Shown here: piece by piece, positions 49,611 through 59,379 of the stretch | How the letters are laid out: each line of letters begins with the position of its first letter | Position numbering within the stretch: the first letter of the stretch is position 1 | Assembly: GCA_028023455.1 (NCBI GenBank) | Contig: JAQFVV010000450.1 | Coordinates: 1 to 64,000 of the forward strand | Reading direction: 5' to 3' | From: Epiperipatus broadwayi | Lineage: Eukaryota; Onychophora; Udeonychophora; Euonychophora; Peripatidae | DNA: 64,000 nt | The notes under the pieces: generated by a model | Told to the model about the DNA's origin: nothing | What the model saw: only the letters and a program-made list of their open reading frames with translations | Databases searched by the model: none | Made by a program: the position numbers and the translations under genes

Positions 49611-50056
49611 CAATGATTCCCAACATGGAGCAATATCATTTTTAAGAGGAGAAATTCAATAATTGAGTTATTAACAGTGAATTTTTTTTTTTTGAATTTT
49701 TTTAAAAATTACTAAGAGTGAATTTGAAAGTCTGCTAAATGTTCTAATATCTTATTAATTCATAAATTAAGAATGATTTTTAAAATATTCCTCTTTCCAT
49801 GACATCTTCTCAGTGTCTTTTCTGTTTAGATAACTTTTACTCCTTACCTCTCCATTGTTAGTTAGAGCAAGTTAAGTGACTTAAAATTCTATTGTACTTT
49901 TATCTGTCCTTTCGTTAATGGCCTGCTAGGCTTCCTCCATGTAGAGTTCATTCTTGGAATAATAAAAAATTATAAGTCAGTGGAAGGGGGGGGGCAGGCT
50001 CAGGATTTTAAATATGCATAGGTGGGGCATGGTCAAAAAAGGCTTGGGAAACACTG
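49611..50056. mobile_element. Non-autonomous hAT-type MITE
   Basis: The left end CAATGATTCCCAACATGG and the right end, complemented, CAGTGTTTCCCAAGCC form hAT-like termini. Candidate 8-bp target duplications CTCTGGAG (49603-49610) and CTCTTGTA (50057-50064) match imperfectly. The interior is non-coding with a poly-G run near 49988. Confidence 0.5.
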
Positions 50057-50069
50057 CTCTTGTAGAGTC

Positions 50070-52300
50070 TGTAACTTTCTCACTATTCTAAACCATGCAG
50101 ACCCTGCTAAAAATAAAACAAAAAGGACAAAATGCTAAAACATTAGAATAGTTTTACCTATAAATTTGAAAATGCGACCATAATAACAACCTTTAATGAA
50201 AATTTAAGAGATGTTAAAATGTGTAAACAATGGGAGAGTGGTTGCAACTTATTAAATAAGTAAAAATAAGTGCTGTATCCCTGGAGCAATATAAAAATAG
50301 TTGCAGTTTAACATCACATCCTGTGTGCATTGTAATGTATTGACAGGTAAAGTTAAAGACAATGTACAGGATATCAAACCAGCACCAAAGAAGTATGCAG
50401 AGATGCAGTGACAAAATGGAACTGAAATCAAGATGGAAATCTAAGAACAGAAAGCCATTACAGCAAAGAGCTGCCCGAATGGAAAGAAAATATATAAAAA
50501 GACAGAGCAGGGCATTGTTCTTTATTCTCTTTACTCTGCATAATAATATTATTCTTATGATTATTGATATTTTCATATAATTGAGAGAGAAATAGGGAGA
50601 TCAACACTGTATATCCATCAAGAAGCCAGCAGAAGTCTAAAACAAAACGTATTTTTAAGAAGATGATTAGAGTACCTGATAGAATGCACAAGTAGATGGG
50701 CGTCAGCTTCTCTAGGTCATCTGAGAACCGAGCATCCGTAGAAATTCCACGAGAGATGACCATCCTATGAAGCTACCGTAAAACATGCCAAGCCATCAAC
50801 GGCATATATGTGAAGGAAAAATGTCCAGAGGTCCCAAGATTACTGGTAAAAAATGCTTATAACCCTTCAGTAATTATTAACTAAAACGTATGTAATTAAC
50901 TTGTTTGAATTAGTCTTAACCTTTTATATATGTAAATATTTACTCTTAGTGTAAGTCTGTTGGCCTCAAATGATTTAATCTACATATTAAATAATTCAAT
51001 TTATTTTATTCTTAAGTAAAGTCTTACCTTGAGTGATGGAGATTGATTGTTGATGCTTCTTGACCCTTGAAATCTCTAGAGACGGAGTGGAGCAAGAAAA
51101 TGCCGAAATATAAAATTCTAAAGCAAACAACTAACGTGATAAAATTATTCTAAAAATCTCTTCCCTCCATCAAACCAAGGTAAGTTGTATGAATTCTTAG
51201 AAATACATTCTGATCAAGAGGGGATGGCGAATGCAATTATTAATTATTTGTTCACTTGTTATTATATTACTGTATTCACCTCATTGATTATATATATATA
51301 AACTAGCTAGGTTTATTAAATTTGTAGAATATCAAAACTCTACTCTTTTACACTTTATAGAAAAATATATATTTATTTAATTGATTATAGTTTCAACTGT
51401 TCCCAGCAGTCTTTGTCAGATCTACACATTTTAACATTCCATAAATACAATCATATTTTATAGTTATATATATAATTTACAATTTAACTATTTTACATTA
51501 TATTATATTCAATAATTTATCATCTAATCCTTTTAACTTTAATACTATTTTATTTTCACTTTTATTTTTTATTATTTATTTTTATACTCTTTCTATCATA
51601 TTTTATTATATTAATAAATCACTTTTCATCTTTTATCAATAAATATGTGCTTATAACGCTTGTTAAAGAAGTTATATATATATATTATTAAATTTATTTA
51701 AAGTTTAGCGCTTTCAAAGCTCCATGGCTTCATAATCAAATTTTTTTTATAAACTTTATAATCTTACAATTTAATCCACTAATTATTTAATCTTACTCAA
51801 TCCATTAATTTTTCTTTTCTACATAATCGAACTTCAACATTTTTTAACTTTTATACTTCAAAACATAATTAAAGGCATAATTACTTTCATATTACTATCA
51901 AATCTCTTTTTTACCATAATTTTATTTCAATTCTTCCACTTCTTATTTTACTTTTAAAATTAAAAAAATTTTTTTTTATAATACTATTATACATATCTCC
52001 AACCTTAATTAACTTTTACTCAATTATACTATCTTATTTTTTATCTGATTTTATCTCTACCTTCTCCTTCACTCCTTATTTATATAACTTTTAATTCTAT
52101 TTTTATCCTATTTTATCTAACCATACCTATTTATAATTTTAATTTAAATTCTTACCTTATTCTCACTTTCTTTCTACCTTCATTTTTCAATCCCATCATC
52201 CTTTCTACTTCCTTACTTTATTTATAATAATACAGCTCCCTCTATTATACATCAAACACCCTATCTATCCATAACTTTATACTTTACCATTCCTCTTCAT
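50070..52300. other. No gene recognised; pyrimidine-rich from 51.4 kb
   Basis: 50.2-50.8 kb has slightly higher complexity and opposed open frames without known domains. 51.4-52.3 kb is strongly T/C-biased on the plus strand and could be the A-rich 3' part of the Penelope-like element that ends at 52303. Confidence 0.45.
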
Positions 52301-52302
52301 TT

Positions 52303-52680
52303 TTATACTAAAATTGTCCTTAAACCATTTTCCCTATTAATATTTGGCTTTATTTCTTTTATTAAAATTGCCTCCCTTATCATTCTATCTCTTCTATTAT
52401 TTGCAAAACTTATTATTCTAATATCTTTTCTAACTCATGACCTGTCTCCAAAGAATGCAAATATACTGGTGATCCTCTATCATATCTATGTTGCTTTAAC
52501 CTTGTATATATTGAATTCCTCGTTTCACCTACATACATACTTACAATTCCTTTATCCTTACATCTAAGCATAACTCAAAAATCTCCTCATCCATCCCTGA
52601 AACCTCTAAAGACTTAACATATAGCAAGTCCTCCAAAGTTATGTCACATATGGATCCTCCTATCAATCCACCAGGGCAAC
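52303..52680 (-). pseudogene. GIY-YIG endonuclease remnant of a Penelope-like element
   Basis: The minus strand reads TLEDLLYVKSLEVSGM and, in a neighbouring frame, GIVSMYVGETRNSIYTRLKQ, then PVYLHSLETGHEL. After one frameshift it reads REAILIKEIKPNINREN-GL and stops at 52303. The GIV/YVGET start, the R helix, H.LETGHE and the terminal REAI.I......INR.NG are the GIY-YIG endonuclease pattern found at the C-terminus of Penelope-like retroelements. Two frame changes make it non-functional. Further upstream coding-like sequence (RDMERVCSPGKEEFW) reaches about 52810. Confidence 0.75.
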
Positions 52681-52850
52681 CAAGCCTATCAACATTGCTC
52701 CTTACCAAAACTCTTCTTTGCCTGGACTACACACTCTTTCCATATCCCTTCCCATTTCATATGTATTCCCTTTCTCTTCACCATACTGTACTTGAATTTC
52801 ATTTTGCCATGTAATCATCTCTTTGTAAACCTTTTTTAACTGTTGTGTCA

Positions 52851-52950
52851 TTGGTGGTCGAGAGGTCAGTGTGACTGCCTTGCACTTGCAGGCAGTTGCC
52901 CGAGTTGCGGGTTCGCGTCCCGGCCGATGCTATGACACTTAAAAAAAAAA
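52851..52950 (+). repeat. tRNA-like SINE (family L)
   Basis: GGTGGTCGAGAGGTCAGTG (box A-like), TGCACTTGCAGGCAGTTGCC, box B GGGTTCGCGTCCC, CCGATGCTATGAC and an A tail. Confidence 0.8.
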
Positions 52951-54295
52951 GCTTTCATCACTGAGAAAAAAAAAACAACTCTGATAAATTAAAATTTACA
53001 AAATTATTAAAATTCTATTTTTGCTCTTCCCTTTTATTTAAAAAAAAATACACTTAAATATATTTAATGTTTTTTTTCATACTATCATATGGGGATTTTA
53101 CAATGATTGCGTTAAATAATGACTCTTTAATAAAAATAGGTCTAAGAACATTTAAATATTTACCCCATTTAATTAAATAATTAATTTTTTTTTTTAATTC
53201 TCAAACCTGAGGAATATGCTGCCAACTATCTATTTATTTATTTATTTCTAATGCAGCTATGCAACCAACTGGTTGCAATATATATATATAAACTTGAACT
53301 GGAAATAGATTTTTCTTTTTCTTTACCAATATAACTTATTTATATTTTTTAATGTTAGTTTTTATTATATAAATAAAAAAAAAACAACAATTATCCTATT
53401 TTACACATCATAATAGTTTTGCATAGAACTCACTCATTAAAATAATGATTTTAGTTTCTATTAATTGTGGCTTATTTGTAATAAAAATAAGATGAATTTT
53501 AATTTCAGTTTATGTCGAAACAATATTACAAGTTGCTTTTTTAAAATTTTTTAATAAAATTTTTTTTAAACTTTATATATATATGACCAACATCGCATTA
53601 GAAATCTGACAGCCTCCCTCCCGATTTGGTGGCTGATATATGTAAGTGAAATCGTTATACTATTAACATCAATTTTAATTTGCTGCCTTGAATGAAGCAA
53701 TAAAATTTTTTACTTTGTAAGTAATTTATTATATATGGAGGGAGAGACAACAACAGCAAAATAAGTACATAATAAAGTCACTTTTTTAAAACAGTAATTA
53801 AAAACCAGCTTGATTTATTAAATACACTTTTATATTTAGATCTCATCTAAATAATTACATTAAAATAAATAAATGAAATCTTGTGAAATTATTCAAATGT
53901 GTGATTCAATCATCTTTTGCTCAAAATTAAAACCAATGCTCATCTACTTAATTTTTTTAGAAAATTAAAAAAAAAAATGTTTAAAACAAATCTGAAGTAA
54001 TGTGTGTATTATATAAACTTGAATGAAATTGCCATTTAAATATGTGTAAAGAAAAAGATAAAAAAGTAACTCAATTTAGAAATTTCGTTATAAAATATAT
54101 TTTATTAAAAAAATAAAATAAATCATGTTTGCTAAAGTAATAATTAAAATTCCTGTAGCGAATGTTTAAAAGAACCTCCCTTCAACAATATTATGAAATA
54201 AAACTGAAGAAATTAACAATATCTTTTCTACGAATAGCTTTTTCCTTTATATATATGTAATATTTTTTTACATCTAAATATTTTGTAAATGTAAA

Positions 54296-55030
54296 AAAAA
54301 AAAAAAATGATGGTGAGATGGAAGAGCAAAGAAAATTATTAAGAGAAGAGAAAGAGATGGACAAAAATGCTACAAAAGAATAAATATGGAGTTGAAATGA
54401 AGGAAATATGAGAAAGAAAATGGGATGAGGTTATATAAATAAAAGAGCAAAAACAAGAGACAAAAAATGATCAGAAAACAAAAAAAATAGCAAAAGAAGA
54501 TGATTAAAATATAAAAAGAAGCAAAGGGAGGGACAAAAGGCAGAAAGGAATGCAAAAAAAGAAGAAAAAAACAGAAGCTAGCAAACAAAAGGAAAAAACA
54601 ACCAAAGAGGGGATAGAAAACTCAGAAAAAAGAAGACACCAAAAATAAAATAACTAAAAAGACAAAGACAAGATGAAAGTTAGTGAAAGGAATATGAAAA
54701 GAGTGGCTAGAGAAAATGAAAAAATGCGATACAGAAAAAAAAATGGGTGTAGAGAAAAAATAGAAAGAAGGCATAAAGAGTAATGGTATAAGAGTAATAA
54801 TAGATAAGTATGGAAAAAACAAAATGAAAGAGAAAAACAAAGAACATGATAGGGAGTAAGAGAAGGCAGAACAAAAAAAAACAAAAATATGGAAAAAATG
54901 AAAAAAGGGGGAAAATGGTAAGGGTAAAAAAGAAAAAAAAAAAAAGAGAAATAGGAATGAAAGAAAAAAATGACAAAAGAAAAAAGTGTGGCACAATTTG
55001 AATAAAGGGAAAAAAGAGCGAATAGAAGAA
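54296..55030 (+). repeat. ~735-bp purine-rich (A/G) low-complexity tract
   Basis: Almost all bases on the plus strand are A or G, with isolated pyrimidines and no fixed period. The long minus-strand open frames across it (Phe/Leu/Ser-rich) are a compositional artefact: AAA/GAA-type codons read in reverse lack stops. Confidence 0.9.
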
Positions 55031-55059
55031 ATGTTTACAGGTGGTTTAATCATTGATGG

Positions 55060-57080
55060 TAAAATTTTTAATATGAATTGGTTAAAAGCAAAAACAAGAA
55101 TTTCTTTTTTTTAGACTCTGGGTTTACAATACACTAAAGATAATACAATTTTTCCTATTCAAAGATGATCTACCGAATATACTTAATGTTGCGAATACAC
55201 CATATAAAGGCTTTGGTTTAGTAATTAATGTTAAAATAATAATAATAAATTATCAGCTGCGCTGAAAGATAGACTTTATGTGTTGAAGTGCAGGAGAGAG
55301 AATCCAATGTGTGTCACTTTTAAAAAAATTAGAAAATAGGTCTCATCATAATAAAATAACAACTGCAATTAAATCAGCTGTATATATATATAGTCTTATT
55401 CGGGTCACACTATATTATTTTGTTTTAATTTCCAACATTTCAATGAAATAACATTTATCTTTATCAAGCTTAAAACCTTAATAAAGAACTATTATGTCTT
55501 AACCTTAACTCTGACAAGAGTGCAGGTTACTTCATCGAAACATTTGTAATTAAAACAAAATAATATATGGTATAACCCAACCAAAATCTTATTTTCATCA
55601 TATAACCATGAAAATATTAAACATATATTTGTTATTCTGCCTAATTTATTGTATGAATGTGAGATTTAAACATCCTATTGACATAACATGTAATGACAAA
55701 ACATAACACCAACCAATATATTCTTCCATTTGCTGGATATGATATAGAATTTACTATTGTAAGATCATATCTTTGTTGATTGGGACACATGAAGCAAATG
55801 AACAATATAAAATTTCTATATTTTATAGTGAACTTGAGTCTGGTTGTCATGGAAGAGGTGGATTCCATTTACATGATCAATATTATCTGAAAGATATTCT
55901 AAAGAAATGCAATTCTGATTGTTTTCATTGGGAAAATATGATCAAGAATAGAATATATCGGAGAGCTACACTTTCTGAGTGTTGAAGTATTTCCAAGAGA
56001 AAAAGTTTCTGGAGAGATATTAAAACACAGTACCACAAAATTTAAAAGGGTGTTCTATATGCAGACATATTTGTGGATCATAGATAGATTTGTATAGTCA
56101 TTACAAAATTCAACTCTAATGTGCTACTACTGTTAACATTAGTTTCATTTTGACTTTTTCTTTTGGTGTTGGAATGGTCATACTTATTTCTGAGCGGCAT
56201 AATGATGTTAAGCATGTGAATAAATTGACATTATGAAGTTCCAATCTCAGTTATGGGAACATTCATCGTTTAATAATTTAGTATATAAAATATTGATCCA
56301 TTACTTTGTAGTGTAGATGTATTTCAGAAGGAACAGCTGTATAAAGCAGCACCAATTCTCCACATAAACGCAGGATCTTTCTTCTTATATTAATAATACA
56401 CAGCCAACATGGTATTAAAGCATCAATAATTAATATGTCTTCAACAATTCAGTCTATTTAAAATGATAAACAAGAAAGTCATATAGAATTCATTTTATTA
56501 TTCACTCATCACTCAAACATGTATTTGAATAAACAAGTAGTAAACAAAATATATGCCCCCCCCCCAACATTCCAACCCCAATACTGGAAACATTCTTTAT
56601 TTAATTGCTATATTATATTAAATATTTACTACTTATTCTGCAAGTTGCATGCTTTTAATGAAATAAGATAGACCATTCATTTACATAGATGATTATAACG
56701 TGTTGCACAGGCGATAAGGAATGTTTTTTTTTTTTACAAGATACATGAATTCTGTTCAAGTATTGAGTCAATGTTTTGTGCAATGTAGTGATCAGCAAAA
56801 AATAAAAATATTTCTATTGTGATTGGATTTTATACATCACTTCAATTTACTTCTTACACAAACTTTTAAATTATTAAAAACAAAGCAAATGTAAAAATGA
56901 CTATTTACATCCACAAATTCAGATCTTATAGAAATACAATGATAATCCCTTTGAGCAAAATAAGAGTGAAATAATGACTCTGATGGAATCAGGAGATTCT
57001 TATTACCAGTTTTTATGTCTACAGTTTAAAATGCTGTATTTATTAATATTCTACATATATATATACAAATATTTAATATG
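55060..57080. other. No gene recognised, PTPN23 intron
   Basis: AT-rich sequence with a poly-C run at 56566. The 70-codon opening at 55773 has no recognisable motif. Confidence 0.45.
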
Positions 57081-57087
57081 TCAAGCA

Positions 57088-57195
57088 TTGTTAGCCGAGA
57101 GGTCAGCGCAGCCGTCTTACAAGCAATTAGATGGTTGCAGACGGTTGTTGTGCGTTCGCCTCCTGGCCAATGCTATGATATATGGGAAAAAAATA
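57088..57195 (+). repeat. tRNA-like SINE (family L)
   Basis: TTAGCCGAGAGGTCAGCGCA, ATGGTTGCAGACGGTTG, box B TGCGTTCGCCTCC, CCAATGCTATGAT and an A tail. It lies about 0.5 kb into the PTPN23 last intron from the donor. Confidence 0.8.
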
Positions 57196-57239
57196 TTTAA
57201 GTAATAAGTGTAATTATGCTCAAGGCTAGATAGGTTTTT

Positions 57240-57410
57240 AAGTAAATTCATAGAAATCAGTCAACACTTAAACAATCCCAATATCAATAACAATCTGTTG
57301 TCCAGATCTTTTAACAATAAAAGCGGAATCCACCTTTACTGTTAAAAGAGGTTGCCTTGACAACAGATTGAGATTGTTATTAGGATTGTCTACTTCTTGA
57401 CTTATTACCA
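57240..57410. repeat. Dispersed repeat family C, inverted pair
   Basis: CAATCCCAATATCAATAACA and ATCTGTTGTCCAGATC-type sequence on the left are inverted on the right as TTGCCTTGACAACAGATTG, AGATTGTTATTAGGATTGTC. The centre has AATAAAAGCGGAATCCACC. Confidence 0.7.
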
Positions 57411-57664
57411 TGAACATAAATATTTGTATAAAATATTTTTCTTTTTTTAAAAGCAAAAATAAATCTATTTCACTGAAATCCAAAATATATTTTGAAATTT
57501 TAATTCTCTTTCAAAATAGAACATTTTCCAAAAAACTGTTAGTCTAATTAAAAAAAATAAAGTGGGAAATTTATTTTAGGGATTCATAGCTGAAATATAA
57601 ACAAAAAAAAAATTGATAATCCTAAAACATCCAATACTACCATACACTTTTAAAAATGACTTAC

Positions 57665-57864
57665 TTTTCATAAGAAGATCTTGAACATAATAAAGCACTG
57701 TGTCATAACAAAACTTAAGTTGCTCCTTTTCCTGTACCATATATTTTCGCTGTTGTCGCATCTTTACTACCAGTGCAGGGATGTCAACTATACCATGTCC
57801 TGCGTCAATTTCAAGAATAGCAGAATACAGGAGACAAAACACTCCAGTTCTTCCAGTGCCAGCA
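57665..57864 (-). CDS. PTPN23: PTPN23 / HD-PTP penultimate coding exon (end of PTP domain)
   Basis: This exon encodes the last part of the tyrosine-phosphatase domain of HD-PTP (PTPN23, fly Myopic). The family is a Bro1-domain ESCRT accessory protein that acts on endosomes in receptor sorting. The acceptor is a pyrimidine-rich tract ending TAATAG (AG at 57865-57866) and the donor is a consensus GTAAGT at 57664-57659. The 200-nt exon gives 66 full codons. It begins with the third base of a serine codon, then AGTGRTG of the P-loop, so the catalytic HC would be in the previous exon. Next come FCLLYSAILEIDAGHG and the helix with RQQRKYMVQEKEQLKF, which keeps both Q-loop glutamines, ending VQDLLMK. 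From memory, human PTPN23 has a closely similar LLYAAVQEVEAGNG and MRQQRKHMLQEK, more specific than other PTP families. The open frame runs on past the donor but the similarity stops there. The HC-encoding exon was not found up to 64 kb. Confidence 0.88.
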
Positions 57865-58317
57865 CTATTAGAAACAATAATTCATAAACCATTCAATGGA
57901 AATTCATTATGCAACATCAGTAATAAAATTTTCTATAAATACTATGCTTTGCATTATAGCAATAATTTCTGGTTGAAAACAAGTGATGTAAAAATTCTGG
58001 CAATTTGCCAACAAAAGAAAATAAAAGCATATGATCGTAAATGATATTTTGATGGACATTTTCATTTTCTTAAAAGCAAAAAGAATAAAACATATCAAAA
58101 GGCGCTTATTTCAAAAATGATTGCAAAGTTTTTGATCATCACAGTTTAAGGATGAAATAAAATACCATTTTAAAATGTGCACATTATTCATAAAAATACA
58201 AAAAAAACAACAAATCTTTTTTTCTCACATTATTTACAAAACTTTGTTACTTTTATTGTGATGATCAAAATAAATAAATTTCTATTAACAAACAATCGTT
58301 CATTTTCCTTTTTAACT

Positions 58318-58410
58318 TTTTTTTTTTTTTTAAGTGTCATAGCATCGGCCGGGATGCGAACCCGCAACCCGGGCAACTGCCTGCAAGTGCAAGGCAGTCG
58401 CGCTGACCTT
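58318..58410 (-). repeat. tRNA-like SINE (family L), 5'-truncated
   Basis: The complement reads AAGGTCAGCGCGACTGCC, GGCAGTTGCCCGGGTTGCGG, GGTTCGCATCCCGGCCGATG, CTATGACACTT and an A tail. Most of the box A region is missing. Confidence 0.8.
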
Positions 58411-58481
58411 ATAAAAAATATGCAGTTGCAGAAATTTATTTCACCTATGAAAAAACCCAAAATGATAAAGTTTTAATTAAA

Positions 58482-58757
58482 CAAAGGCAGTAAATCAACC
58501 TTTCCCCAGGCTATGAATTAAAAGCACTCTAAATGTTGAACAAAGGATCAAGAATAGAATGCATCCACCTATTCTTGAAACTCTGATCTTTATAAGCATA
58601 TCTTTGTCAACATTGTTGGAAATAGGCATGCTTATAGTAGGTGAATTAATAAAAAAAAAAAAGAGTAGGTGAATTGATTATATTCTTGAACCTTTGTTCA
58701 ACATTTAGGGTGATGATTTTAATTCATAGCCTGGAGGGAGATAATTTACTCCCTTTG
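58482..58757. repeat. Foldback, ~95-bp arms
   Basis: CCAGGCTATGAATTAAAAGC, TAAATGTTGAACAAAGGATC and AAGAATAGAATGC on the left (58482-58575) are inverted at 58659-58757 (TATATTCTTGAACCTTTGTT, CAACATTTAGGGTGATGATT, TTAATTCATAGCCTGGAGG). Confidence 0.9.
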
Positions 58758-59188
58758 TTTATATATGTATTAAGCTATGATTAACTTTCAATTTTAATTG
58801 CATAAGACTAAAAAAATGTTTTTATTTAGAATGTGACAAAATAACCAATTTTACTAAAAATTATGTTCTATGCGTATTGTAATGACAGTTTTATACAATT
58901 CTAATGAAAATCATTTAGAATTAGTATCACATAGATTGAAGTCAATCAGTATTCAAACAATTATTTGATTATCTTTCTTGGCAATTAGCTTCTTAAAGTT
59001 ACTTATTTTAATATTTAAATTTTAGAGCTGTATCAAAAATAAAACATGCCTTTCAGTTATGTTTCTTTTTTAAAAAAAAAAAAATTTACAAGATTCTAGA
59101 ATGTTTTTTTCTTTAAGAGTTTCTATCAACTTCTTTCCACCCGCAGATATCTTTGAGCTTTTGAATAACTAAAGTTATTAAAATAATA

Positions 59189-59371
59189 GAGGATTTGAAC
59201 CCAGGCTTCAAGCTTCCTTCAATCATACACTTCATCTTATACAACCGATACACATGACCACATACATGTGAAAAAAAGATAACATGTAAGTGGTCATGTG
59301 TATTTGTTGTATAAAATGGAGTGGATGAATAAAAAGGCTTGAAAGTCTGGGTCCAAATCCCTTCTGATTAC
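59189..59371. repeat. Foldback with tRNA box B-like ends
   Basis: GGATTTGAACCCAGGCTTCA on the left faces TGAAAGTCTGGGTCCAAATC on the right. CACATGACCACATACATGT faces ACATGTAAGTGGTCATGTG. The TTTGAACCC words resemble a tRNA T-arm. Confidence 0.75.
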
Positions 59372-59379
59372 ACCTAGCT

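Larger units (their letters stand above)
29590..57664 (-). other. PTPN23: Last intron of PTPN23, about 28.1 kb
   Basis: Inferred from the GTAAGT donor at 57664-57659 and the TTATTAG acceptor ending at 29590; both are phase 1 (A|GA). No further phosphatase or tail-like coding segment was recognised between them. Its bulk consists of transposon and repeat remnants, listed separately. A small additional exon inside cannot be excluded without transcripts. Confidence 0.7.

Noticed and set aside
54370-55053. Several long minus-strand open frames rich in Phe, Leu and Ser
   Set aside because: They overlap in more than one frame and follow entirely from the purine-rich tract. No domain or splice signals.
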